A stretch of 64,000 bases of DNA from Auanema rhodensis (lineage: Eukaryota; Nematoda; Chromadorea; Rhabditida; Rhabditidae). The stretch's first letter is position 1. Each line of letters begins with the position of its first letter. A model generated the notes under the pieces. The model had not been told where the DNA came from. It saw only the letters and a list, made by a program, of their open reading frames with translations, and did no database searches. Both the position numbers and the translations under genes were made by a program. The stretch lies in assembly GCA_964057225.1 (NCBI GenBank), contig OZ059895.1:4340001-4404000 (forward strand), in the 5' to 3' direction. Below, piece after piece: positions 48,586 to 61,921 of this stretch.

Positions 48586-51393
48586 GCTTGAAAAATGATG
48601 CATTAGTGTATGTTGAGTTTCCATGTACACTCAACATTGCTTCCAAAAACATTTTGACAAAAATTTTTTCGAAAAATTTCAAAATAATTTAGCAAAAAGT
48701 AGATGTTTTTAGATTCCTTTTTTTAAGGCAAAGATGATGGACAATGTTATTCAACGAAAAAATTAATTCTTCAGGGTGAAAATCGAGGATATAAGTGTGA
48801 ACTTATATCAGTTGATATCTCGGTGCATTTTTAAGCTAGCGCAAATCTGATAACACAGATCGACGCAGCTTAAAAATCCGCATCGAATGCACTATACTAC
48901 ATTGAGAAACGCTTAATACAAAAATTAGTTATGATCGTTTGAAAAATGATGCATTAGTGTATGTTGAGTTTCCATGTACACTCAACATTGCTTCCAAAAA
49001 CATTTTGACAAAAATTTTTTCGAAAAATTTCAAAATAATTTAGCAAAAAGTAGATGTTTTTAGATTTTTTTTTTTAAGGCAAAGATGATGGACAATGTTA
49101 TTCAACGAAAAAATTAATTCTTCAGGGTGAAAATCGAGGATATAAGTGTGAACTTATATCAGTTGATATCTCGTTGCATTTTCAAGCTAGCGCAAATCTG
49201 ATAACACAGATCGACGCAGCTTAAAAATCCGCATCGAATGCACTATACTACATTGAGAAACACTTAATACAAAAATTAGTTATGATCGTTTGAAAAATGA
49301 TGCATTAGTGTATGTTGAGTTTCCATGTACACTCAACATTGCTTCCAAAAACATTTTGACAAAAATTTTTTCGAAAAATTTCAAAATAATTTAGCAAAAA
49401 GTAGATGTTTTTAGATTCCTTTTTTTAAGGCAAAAATGATGGACAATGTTATTAAACGAAAAAATTAATTCTTCAGGGTGAAAATCGAGGATATAAGTGT
49501 GAACTTATATCAGTTGATATCTCGGTGCATTTTTAAGCTAGCGCAAATCTGATAACACAGATCGACGCAGCTTAAAAATCCGCATCGAATGCACTATACT
49601 ACATTGAGAAACGCTTAATACAAAAATTAGTTATGATCGTTTGAAAAATGATGCATTAGTGTATGTTGAGTTTCCATGTACACTCAACATTGCTTCCAAA
49701 AACATTTTGACAAAAATTTTTTCGAAAAATTTCAAAATAATTTAGCAAAAAGTAGATGTTTTTAGATTCCTTTTTTTAAGGCATAAATGATGGACAATGT
49801 TATTAAACGAAAAAATTAATTCTTCAGGGTGAAAATCGAGGATATAAGTGTGAACTTATATCAGTTGATATCTCGGTGCATTTTTAAGCTAGCGCAAATC
49901 TGATAACACAGATCGACGCAGCTTAAAAATCCGCATCGAATGCACTATACTACATTGAGAAACGCTTAATACAAAAATTAGTTATGATCGTTTGAAAAAT
50001 GATGCATTAGTGTATGTTGAGTTTCCATGTACACTCAACATTGCTTCCAAAAACATTTTGACAAAAATTTTTTCGAAAAATTTCAAAATAATTTAGCAAA
50101 AAGTAGATGTTTTTAGATTCCTTTTTTTGAGGCAAGAATGATGGACAATGTTATTAAACGAAAAAATTAATTCTTCAGGGTGAAAATCGAGGATATAAGT
50201 GTGAACTTATATCAGTTGATATCTCGGTGCATTTTTAAGCTAGCGCAAATCTGATAACACAGATCGACGCAGCTTAAAAATCCGCATCGAATGCACTATA
50301 CTACATTGAGAAACGCTTAATACAAAAATTAGTTATGATCGTTTGAAAAATGATGCATTAGTGTATGTTGAGTTTCCATGTACACTCAACATTGCTTCCA
50401 AAAACATTTTGACAAAAATTTTTTCGAAAAATTTCAAAATAATTTAGCAAAAAGTAGATGTTTTTAGATTCCTTTTTTTAAGGCAAAAATGATGGACAAT
50501 GTTATTAAACGAAAAAATTAATTCTTCAGGGTGAAAATCGAGGATATAAGTGTGAACTTATATCAGTTGATATCTCGGTGCATTTTTAAGCTAGCGCAAA
50601 TCTGATAACACAGATCGACGCAGCTTAAAAATCCGCATCGAATGCACTATACTACATTGAGAAACGCTTAATACAAAAATTAGTTATGATCGTTTGAAAA
50701 ATGATGCATTAGTGTATGTTGAGTTTCCATGTACACTCAACATTGCTTCCAAAAACATTTTGACAAAAATTTTTTCGAAAAATTTCAAAATAATTTAGCA
50801 AAAAGTAGATGTTTTTAGATTCCTTTTTTTAAGGCAAAAATGATGGACAATGTTATTAAACGAAAAAATTAATTCTTCAGGGTGAAAATCGAGGATATAA
50901 GTGTGAACTTATATCAGTTGATATCTCGGTGCATTTTTAAGCTAGCGCAAATCTGATAACACAGATCGACGCAGCTTAAAAATCCGCATCGAATGCACTA
51001 TACTACATTGAGAAACGCTTAATACAAAAATTAGTTATGATCGTTTGAAAAATGATGCATTAGTGTATGTTGAGTTTCCATGTACACTCAACATTGCTTC
51101 CAAAAACATTTTGACAAAAATTTTTTCGAAAAATTTCAAAATAATTTAGCAAAAAGTAGATGTTTTTAGATTCCTTTTTTTAAGGCAAAGATGATGGACA
51201 ATGTTATTCAACGAAAAAATTAATTCTTCAGGGTGAAAATCGAGGATATAAGTGTGAACTTATATCAGTTGATATCTCGGTGCATTTTTAAGCTAGCGCA
51301 AATCTGATAACACAGATCGACGCAGCTTAAAAATCCGCATCGAATGCACTATACTACATTGAGAAACGCTTAATACAAAAATTAGTTATGATC

Positions 51394-54201
51394 GTTTGAA
51401 AAATGATGCATTAGTGTATGTTGAGTTTCCATGTACACTCAACATTGCTTCCAAAAACATTTTGACAAAAATTTTTTCGAAAAATTTCAAAATAATTTAG
51501 CAAAAAGTAGATGTTTTTAGATTCCTTTTTTTGAGGCAAAAATGATGGACAATGTTATTAAACGAAAAAATTAATTCTTCAGGGTGAAAATCGAGGATAT
51601 AAGTGTGAACTTATATCAGTTGATATCTCGGTGCATTTTTAAGCTAGCGCAAATCTGATAACACAGATCGACGCAGCTTAAAAATCCGCATCGAATGCAC
51701 TATACTACATTGAAAAACGCTTAATACAAAAATTAGTTATGATCGTTTGAAAAATGATGCATTAGTGTATGTTGAGTTTCCATGTACACTCAACATTGCT
51801 TCCAAAAACATTTTGACAAAAATTTTTTCGAAAAATTTCAAGATAATTTAGCAAAAAGTAGATGTTTTTAGATTCCTTTTTTTGAGGCAAAAATGATGGA
51901 CAATGTTATTAAACGAAAAAATTAATTCTTCAGGGTGAAAATCGAGGATATAAGTGTGAACTTATATCAGTTGATATCTCGGTGCATTTTTAAGCTAGCG
52001 CAAATCTGATAACACAGATCGACGCAGCTTAAAAATCCGCATCGAATGCACTATACTACATTGAGAAACGCTTAATACAAAAATTAGTTATGATCGTTTG
52101 AAAAATGATGCATTAGTGTATGTTGAGTTTCCATGTACACTCAACATTGCTTCCAAAAACATTTTGACAAAAATTTTTTCGAAAAATTTCAAAATAATTT
52201 AGCAAAAAGTAGATGTTTTTAGATTCCTTTTTTTAAGGCAAAGATGATGGACAATGTTATTCAACGAAAAAATTAATTCTTCAGGGTGAAAATCGAGGAT
52301 ATAAGTGTGAACTTATATCAGTTGATATCTCGGTGCATTTTTAAGCTAGCGCAAATCTGATAACACAGATCGACGCAGCTTAAAAATCCGCATCGAATGC
52401 ACTATACTACATTGAGAAACGCTTAATACAAAAATTAGTTATGATCGTTTGAAAAATGATGCATTAGTGTATGTTGAGTTTCCATGTACACTCAACATTG
52501 CTTCCAAAAACATTTTGACAAAAATTTTTTCGAAAAATTTCAAAATAATTTAGCAAAAAGTAGATGTTTTTAGATTCCTTTTTTTAAGGCAAAAATGATG
52601 GACAATGTTATTAAACGAAAAAATTAATTCTTCAGGGTGAAAATCGAGGATATAAGTGTGAACTTATATCAGTTGATATCTCGGTGCATTTTTAAGCTAG
52701 CGCAAATCTGATAACACAGATCGACGCAGCTTAAAAATCCGCATCGAATGCACTATACTACATTGAGAAACGCTTAATACAAAAATTAGTTATGATCGTT
52801 TGAAAAATGATGCATTAGTGTATGTTGAGTTTCCATGTACACTCAACATTGCTTCCAAAAACATTTTGACAAAAATTTTTTCGAAAAATTTCAAAATAAT
52901 TTAGCAAAAAGTAGATGTTTTTAGATTCCTTTTTTTGAGGCAAAAATGATGGACAATGTTATTAAACGAAAAAATTAATTCTTCAGGGTGAAAATCGAGG
53001 ATATAAGTGTGAACTTATATCAGTTGATATCTCGGTGCATTTTTAAGCTAGCGCAAATCTGATAACACAGATCGACGCAGCTTAAAAATCCGCATCGAAT
53101 GCACTATACTACATTGAGAAACGCTTAATACAAAAATTAGTTATGATCGTTTGAAAAATGATGCATTAGTGTATGTTGAGTTTCCATGTACACTCAACAT
53201 TGCTTCCAAAAACATTTTGACAAAAATTTTTTCGAAAAATTTCAAGATAATTTAGCAAAAAGTAGATGTTTTTAGATTCCTTTTTTTGAGGCAAAAATGA
53301 TGGACAATGTTATTAAACGAAAAAATTAATTCTTCAGGGTGAAAATCGAGGATATAAGTGTGAACTTATATCAGTTGATATCTCGGTGCATTTTTAAGCT
53401 AGCGCAAATCTGATAACACAGATCGACGCAGCTTAAAAATCCGCATCGAATGCACTATACTACATTGAGAAACGCTTAATACAAAAATTAGTTATGATCG
53501 TTTGAAAAATGATGCATTAGTGTATGTTGAGTTTCCATGTACACTCAACATTGCTTCCAAAAACATTTTGACAAAAATTTTTTCGAAAAATTTCAAAATA
53601 ATTTAGCAAAAAGTAGATGTTTTTAGATTCCTTTTTTTAAGGCAAAGATGATGGACAATGTTATTCAACGAAAAAATTAATTCTTCAGGGTGAAAATCGA
53701 GGATATAAGTGTGAACTTATATCAGTTGATATCTCGGTGCATTTTTAAGCTAGCGCAAATCTGATAACACAGATCGACGCAGCTTAAAAATCCGCATCGA
53801 ATGCACTATACTACATTGAGAAACGCTTAATACAAAAATTAGTTATGATCGTTTGAAAAATGATGCATTAGTGTATGTTGAGTTTCCATGTACACTCAAC
53901 ATTGCTTCCAAAAACATTTTGACAAAAATTTTTTCGAAAAATTTCAAAATAATTTAGCAAAAAGTAGATGTTTTTAGATTCCTTTTTTTAAGGCAAAGAT
54001 GATGGACAATGTTATTCAACGAAAAAATTAATTCTTCAGGGTGAAAATCGAGGATATAAGTGTGAACTTATATCAGTTGATATCTCGGTGCATTTTTAAG
54101 CTAGCGCAAATCTGATAACACAGATCGACGCAGCTTAAAAATCCGCATCGAATGCACTATACTACATTGAGAAACGCTTAATACAAAAATTAGTTATGAT
54201 C
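51394..54201 (+). repeat. 4-monomer higher-order repeat, two copies (1,404 bp each)
   Basis: Copy one is 51394-52797 and copy two is 52798-54201. Each opens with a TTTTTTTGAGGC monomer, then a monomer with both TTTCAAGATAA and TTTTTTTGAGGC, then a GGCAAAGATG/TTCAACG monomer. The fourth monomers differ in class, so the repeat is imperfect there. Confidence 0.75.
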
Positions 54202-55252
54202 GTTTGAAAAATGATGCATTAGTGTATGTTGAGTTTCCATGTACACTCAACATTGCTTCCAAAAACATTTTGACAAAAATTTTTTCGAAAAATTTCAAAA
54301 TAATTTAGCAAAAAGTAGATGTTTTTAGATTTTTTTTTTAAGGCAAAGATGATGGACAATGTTATTCAACGAAAAAATTAATTCTTCAGGGTGAAAATCG
54401 AGGATATAAGTGTGAACTTATATCAGTTGATATCTCGTTGCATTTTCAAGCTAGCGCAAATCTGATAACACAGATCGACGCAGCTTAAAAATCCGCATCG
54501 AATGCACTATACTACATTGAGAAACGCTTAATACAAAAATTAGTTATGATCGTTTGAAAAATGATGCATTAGTGTATGTTGAGTTTCCATGTACACTCAA
54601 CATTGCTTCCAAAAACATTTTGACAAAAATTTTTTCGAAAAATTTCAAAATAATTTAGCAAAAAGTAGATGTTTTTAGATTCCTTTTTTTAAGGCAAAGA
54701 TGATGGACAATGTTATTCAACGAAAAAATTAATTCTTCAGGGTGAAAATCGAGGATATAAGTGTGAACTTATATCAGTTGATATCTCGGTGCATTTTTAA
54801 GCTAGCGCAAATCTGATAACACAGATCGACGCAGCTTAAAAATCCGCATCGAATGCACTATACTACATTGAGAAACGCTTAATACAAAAATTAGTTATGA
54901 TCGTTTGAAAAATGATGCATTAGTGTATGTTGAGTTTCCATGTACACTCAACATTGCTTCCAAAAACATTTTGACAAAAATTTTTTCGAAAAATTTCAAA
55001 ATAATTTAGCAAAAAGTAGATGTTTTTAGATTTTTTTTTTAAGGCAAAGATGATGGACAATGTTATTCAACGAAAAAATTAATTCTTCAGGGTGAAAATC
55101 GAGGATATAAGTGTGAACTTATATCAGTTGATATCTCGTTGCATTTTCAAGCTAGCGCAAATCTGATAACACAGATCGACGCAGCTTAAAAATCCGCATC
55201 GAATGCACTATACTACATTGAGAAACGCTTAATACAAAAATTAGTTATGATC
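53851..55252 (+). repeat. Dimeric repeat, two copies of 701 bp
   Basis: 53851-54551 and 54552-55252 each consist of one 351-bp monomer (TCGGTGCATTTTTAAG) and one 350-bp monomer with a shortened T tract and TCGTTGCATTTTCAAG. The shared one-base deletion marks them as a recent duplicate. Confidence 0.8.
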
Positions 55253-56305
55253 GTTTGAAAAATGATGCATTAGTGTATGTTGAGTTTCCATGTACACTCA
55301 ACATTGCTTCCAAAAACATTTTGACAAAAATTTTTTCGAAAAATTTTAAAATAATTTAGCAAAAAGTAGATGTTTTTAGATTCCTTTTTTTAAGGCAAAG
55401 ATGATGGACAATGTTATTAAACGAAAAAATTAATTCTTCAGGGTGAAAATCGAGGATATAAGTGTGAACTTATATCAGTTGATATCTCGTTGCATTTTCA
55501 AGCTAGCGCAAATCTGATAACACAGATCGACGCAGCTTAAAAATCCGCATCGAATGCACTATACTACATTGAGAAACGCTTAATACAAAAATTAGTTATG
55601 ATCGTTTGAAAAATGATGCATTAGTGTATGTTGAGTTTCCATGTACACTCAACATTGCTTCCAAAAACATTTTGACAAAAATTTTTTCGAAAAATTTCAA
55701 AATAATTTAGCAAAAAGTAGATGTTTTCAGATTCCTTTTTTTAAGGCAAAGATGATGGACAATGTTATTCAACGAAAAAATTAATTCTTCAGGGTGAAAA
55801 TCGAGGATATAAGTGTGAACTTATATCAGTTGATATCTCGGTGAATTTTTAAGCTAGCGCAAATCTGATAACACAGATCGACGCAGCTTAAAAATCCGCA
55901 TCGAATGCACTATACTACATTGAGAAACGCTTAATACAAAAATTAGTTTTGATCGTTTGAAAAATGATGCATTAGTGTATGTTGAGTTTCCATGTACACT
56001 CAACATTGCTTCCAAAAACATTTTGACAAAAATTTTTTCGAAAAATTTCAAAATAATTTAGCAAAAAGTAGATGTTTTTAGATTTCTTTTTTTAAGGCAA
56101 AAATGATGGACAATGTTATTAAACGAAAAAATTAATTCTTCAGGGTGAAAATCGAGGATATAAGTGTGAACTTATATCAGTTGATATCTCGGTGCATTTT
56201 TAAGCTAGCGCAAATCTGATAACACAGATCGACGCAGCTTAAAAATCCGCATCGAATGCACTATACTACATTGAGAAACGCTTAATACAAAAATTAGTTA
56301 TGATC

Positions 56306-59113
56306 GTTTGAAAAATGATGCATTAGTGTATGTTGAGTTTCCATGTACACTCAACATTGCTTCCAAAAACATTTTGACAAAAATTTTTTCGAAAAATTTC
56401 AAAATAATTTAGCAAAAAGTAGATGTTTTTAGATTCCTTTTTTTAAGGCAAAAATGATGGACAATGTTATTAAACGAAAAAATTAATTCTTCAGGGTGAA
56501 AATCGAGGATATAAGTGTGAACTTATATCAGTTGATATCTCGGTGAATTTTTAAGCTAGCGCAAATCTGATAACACAGATCGACGCAGCTTAAAAATCCG
56601 CATCGAATGCACTATACTACATTGAGAAACGCTTAATACAAAAATTAGTTTTGATCGTTTGAAAAATGATGCATTAGTGTATGTTGAGTTTCCATGTACA
56701 CTCAACATTGCTTCCAAAAACATTTTGACAAAAATTTTTTCGAAAAATTTCAAAATAATTTAGCAAAAAGTAGATGTTTTTAGATTTCTTTTTTTAAGGC
56801 AAAAATGATGGACAATGTTATTAAACGAAAAAATTAATTCTTCAGGGTGAAAATCGAGGATATAAGTGTGAACTTATATCAGTTGATATCTCGGTGCATT
56901 TTTAAGCTAGCGCAAATCTGATAACACAGATCGACGCAGCTTAAAAATCCGCATCGAATGCACTATACTACATTGAGAAACGCTTAATACAAAACTTAGT
57001 TATGATCGTTTGAAAAATGATGCATTAGTGTATGTTGAGTTTCCATGTACACTCAACATTGCTTCCAAAAACATTTTGACAAAAATTTTTTCGAAAAATT
57101 TCAAAATAATTTAGCAAAAAGTAGATGTTTGTAGATTCCTTTTTTTAAGGCAAAGATGATGGACAATGTTATTCAACGAAAAAATTAATTCTTCAGGGTG
57201 AAAATCGAGGATATAAGTGTGAACTTATATCAGTTGATATCTCGTTGCATTTTTAAGCTAGCGCAAATCTGATAACACAGATCGACGCAGCTTAAAAATC
57301 CGCATCGAATGCACTATACTACACTGAGAAACGCTTAATACAAAAATTAGTTATGATCGTTTGAAAAATGATGCATTAGTGTATGTTGAGTTTCCATGTA
57401 CACTCAACATTGCTTCCAAAAACATTTTGACGAAAATTTTTTCGAAAAATTTCAAAATAATTTAGCAAAAAGTAGTTGTTTGTAGATTCCTTTTTTTAAG
57501 GCAAAGATGATGGACAATGTTATTCAACGAAAAAATTAATTCTTCAGGGTGAAAATCGAGGATATAAGTGTGAACTTATATCAGTTGATATCTCGTTGCA
57601 TTTTTAAGCTAGCGCAAATCTGATAACACAGATCGACGCAGCTTAAAAATCCGCATCGAATGCACTATACTACACTGAGAAACGCTTAATACAAAAATTA
57701 GTTATGATCGTTTGAAAAATGATGCATTAGTGTATGTTGAGTTTCCATGTACACTCAACATTGCTTCCAAAAACATTTTGACGAAAATTTTTTCGAAAAA
57801 TTTCAAAATAATTTAGCAAAAAGTAGTTGTTTGTAGATTCCTTTTTTTAAGGCAAAGATGATGGACAATGTTATTCAACGAAAAAATTAATTCTTCAGGG
57901 TGAAAATCGAGGATATAAGTGTGAACTTATATCAGTTGATATCTCGTTGCATTTTGAAGCTAGCGCAAATCTGATAACACAGATCGACGCAGCTTAAAAA
58001 TCCGCATCGAATGCACTATACTACATTGAGAAACGCTTAATACAAAAATTAGTTATGATCGTTTGAAAAATGATGCATTAGTGTATGTTGAGTTTCCATG
58101 TACACTCAACATTGCTTCCAAAAACATTTTGACAAAAATTTTTTCGAAAAATTTCAAAATAATTTAGCAAAAAGTAGATGTTTTTAGATTCCTTTTTTCA
58201 AGGCAAAGATGATGGACAATGTTATTCAACGAAAAAATTAATTCTTCAGGGTGAAAATCGAGGATATAAGTGTGAACTTATATCAGTTGATATCTCGTTG
58301 CATTTTCAAGCTAGCGCAAATCTGATAACACAGATCGACGCAGCTTAAAAATCCGCATCGAATGCACTATACTACATTGAGAAACGCTTAATACAAAAAT
58401 TAGTTATGATCGTTTGAAAAATGATGCATTAGTGTATGTTGAGTTTCCATGTACACTCAACATTGCTTCCAAAAACATTTTGACAAAAATTTTTTCGAAA
58501 AATTTCAAAATAATTTAGCAAAAAGTAGATGTTTTTAGATTCCTTTTTTTAAGGCAAAGATGATGGACAATGTTATTAAACGAAAAAATTAATTCTTCAG
58601 GGTGAAAATCGAGGATATAAGTGTGAACTTATATCAGTTGATATCTCGGTGCATTTTCAAGCTAGCGCAAATCTGATAACACAGATCGACGCAGCTTAAA
58701 AATCCGCATCGAATGCACTATACTACATTGAGAAACGCTTAATACAAAAATTAGTTATGATCGTTTGAAAAATGATGCATTAGTGTATGTTGAGTTTCCA
58801 TGTACACTCAACATTGCTTCCAAAAACATTTTGACAAAAATTTTTTCGAAAAATTTCAAAATAATTTAGCAAAAAGTAGATGTTTTTAGATTCCTTTTTT
58901 TAAGGCAAAGATGATGGACAATGTTATTCAACGAAAAAATTAATTCTTCAGGGTGAAAATCGAGGATATAAGTGTGAACTTATATCAGTTGATATCTCGT
59001 TGCATTTTCAAGCTAGCGCAAATCTGATAACACAGATCGACGCAGCTTAAAAATCCGCATCGAATGCACTATACTACATTGAGAAACGCTTAATACAAAA
59101 ATTAGTTATGATC
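56306..59113 (+). repeat. Block with private variants, long form (8 monomers)
   Basis: Order: TTAGTTTTGATC; ACAAAACTTAG; GTTTGTAGATT; two further monomers with GACGAAAATT and AGTTGTTTGTAG; TTTTTTCAAGGC; TTAAACG with ATTTTCAAG; TCGTTGC. A shorter form lies 3,510 bp downstream. Confidence 0.8.
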
Positions 59114-59815
59114 GTTTGAAAAATGATGCATTAGTGTATGTTGAGTTTCCATGTACACTCAACATTGCTTCCAAAAACATTTTGACAAAAATTTTTTCGA
59201 AAAATTTCAAAATAATTTAGCAAAAAGTAGATGTTTTTAGATTCCTTTTTTTAAGGCAAAAATGATGGACAATGTTATTAAACGAAAAAATTAATTCTTC
59301 AGGGTGAAAATCGAGGATATAAGTGTGAACTTATATCAGTTGATATCTCGGTGCATTTTTAAGCTAGCGCAAATCTGATAACACAGATCGACGCAGCTTA
59401 AAAATCCGCATCGAATGCACTATACTACATTGAGAAACGCTTAATACAAAAATTAGTTATGATCGTTTGAAAAATGATGCATTAGTGTATGTTGAGTTTC
59501 CATGTACACTCAACATTGCTTCCAAAAACATTTTGACAAAAATTTTTTCGAAAAATTTCAAAATAATTTAGCAAAAAGTAGATGTTTTTAGATTCCTTTT
59601 TTTAAGGCAAAAATGATGGACAATGTTATTAAACGAAAAAATTAATTCTTCAGGGTGAAAATCGAGGATATAAGTGTGAACTTATATCAGTTGATATCTC
59701 GGTGCATTTTTAAGCTAGCGCAAATCTGATAACACAGATCGACGCAGCTTAAAAATCCGCATCGAATGCACTATACTACATTGAGAAACGCTTAATACAA
59801 AAATTAGTTATGATC

Positions 59816-61921
59816 GTTTGAAAAATGATGCATTAGTGTATGTTGAGTTTCCATGTACACTCAACATTGCTTCCAAAAACATTTTGACAAAAATTTTTTC
59901 GAAAAATTTCAAAATAATTTAGCAAAAAGTAGATGTTTTTAGATTCCTTTTTTTAAGGCAAAAATGATGGACAATGTTATTAAACGAAAAAATTAATTCT
60001 TCAGGGTGAAAATCGAGGATATAAGTGTGAACTTATATCAGTTGATATCTCGGTGAATTTTTAAGCTAGCGCAAATCTGATAACACAGATCGACGCAGCT
60101 TAAAAATCCGCATCGAATGCACTATACTACATTGAGAAACGCTTAATACAAAAATTAGTTTTGATCGTTTGAAAAATGATGCATTAGTGTATGTTGAGTT
60201 TCCATGTACACTCAACATTGCTTCCAAAAACATTTTGACAAAAATTTTTTCGAAAAATTTCAAAATAATTTAGCAAAAAGTAGATGTTTTTAGATTTCTT
60301 TTTTTAAGGCAAAAATGATGGACAATGTTATTAAACGAAAAAATTAATTCTTCAGGGTGAAAATCGAGGATATAAGTGTGAACTTATATCAGTTGATATC
60401 TCGGTGCATTTTTAAGCTAGCGCAAATCTGATAACACAGATCGACGCAGCTTAAAAATCCGCATCGAATGCACTATACTACATTGAGAAACGCTTAATAC
60501 AAAACTTAGTTATGATCGTTTGAAAAATGATGCATTAGTGTATGTTGAGTTTCCATGTACACTCAACATTGCTTCCAAAAACATTTTGACAAAAATTTTT
60601 TCGAAAAATTTCAAAATAATTTAGCAAAAAGTAGATGTTTGTAGATTCCTTTTTTTAAGGCAAAGATGATGGACAATGTTATTCAACGAAAAAATTAATT
60701 CTTCAGGGTGAAAATCGAGGATATAAGTGTGAACTTATATCAGTTGATATCTCGTTGCATTTTGAAGCTAGCGCAAATCTGATAACACAGATCGACGCAG
60801 CTTAAAAATCCGCATCGAATGCACTATACTACATTGAGAAACGCTTAATACAAAAATTAGTTATGATCGTTTGAAAAATGATGCATTAGTGTATGTTGAG
60901 TTTCCATGTACACTCAACATTGCTTCCAAAAACATTTTGACAAAAATTTTTTCGAAAAATTTCAAAATAATTTAGCAAAAAGTAGATGTTTTTAGATTCC
61001 TTTTTTCAAGGCAAAGATGATGGACAATGTTATTCAACGAAAAAATTAATTCTTCAGGGTGAAAATCGAGGATATAAGTGTGAACTTATATCAGTTGATA
61101 TCTCGTTGCATTTTCAAGCTAGCGCAAATCTGATAACACAGATCGACGCAGCTTAAAAATCCGCATCGAATGCACTATACTACATTGAGAAACGCTTAAT
61201 ACAAAAATTAGTTATGATCGTTTGAAAAATGATGCATTAGTGTATGTTGAGTTTCCATGTACACTCAACATTGCTTCCAAAAACATTTTGACAAAAATTT
61301 TTTCGAAAAATTTCAAAATAATTTAGCAAAAAGTAGATGTTTTTAGATTCCTTTTTTTAAGGCAAAGATGATGGACAATGTTATTAAACGAAAAAATTAA
61401 TTCTTCAGGGTGAAAATCGAGGATATAAGTGTGAACTTATATCAGTTGATATCTCGGTGCATTTTCAAGCTAGCGCAAATCTGATAACACAGATCGACGC
61501 AGCTTAAAAATCCGCATCGAATGCACTATACTACATTGAGAAACGCTTAATACAAAAATTAGTTATGATCGTTTGAAAAATGATGCATTAGTGTATGTTG
61601 AGTTTCCATGTACACTCAACATTGCTTCCAAAAACATTTTGACAAAAATTTTTTCGAAAAATTTCAAAATAATTTAGCAAAAAGTAGATGTTTTTAGATT
61701 CCTTTTTTTAAGGCAAAGATGATGGACAATGTTATTCAACGAAAAAATTAATTCTTCAGGGTGAAAATCGAGGATATAAGTGTGAACTTATATCAGTTGA
61801 TATCTCGTTGCATTTTCAAGCTAGCGCAAATCTGATAACACAGATCGACGCAGCTTAAAAATCCGCATCGAATGCACTATACTACATTGAGAAACGCTTA
61901 ATACAAAAATTAGTTATGATC
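59816..61921 (+). repeat. Block with private variants, short form (6 monomers)
   Basis: It repeats 56306-59113 but lacks the equivalent of two monomers. The third monomer here (60518) starts like 57008 (GATGTTTGTAG) and ends like 57710 (ATTTTGAAGC), so it looks like a crossover product between those two positions. Confidence 0.8.

Noticed and set aside
55854-60263. Three identical 65-codon minus-strand frames at 55854-56051, 56556-56753 and 60066-60263
   Set aside because: They lie wholly inside satellite monomers and exist only because an A-to-T change (AGTTATGATC to AGTTTTGATC) removes an in-frame stop. They recur at multiples of 351 bp and have no gene-like features.
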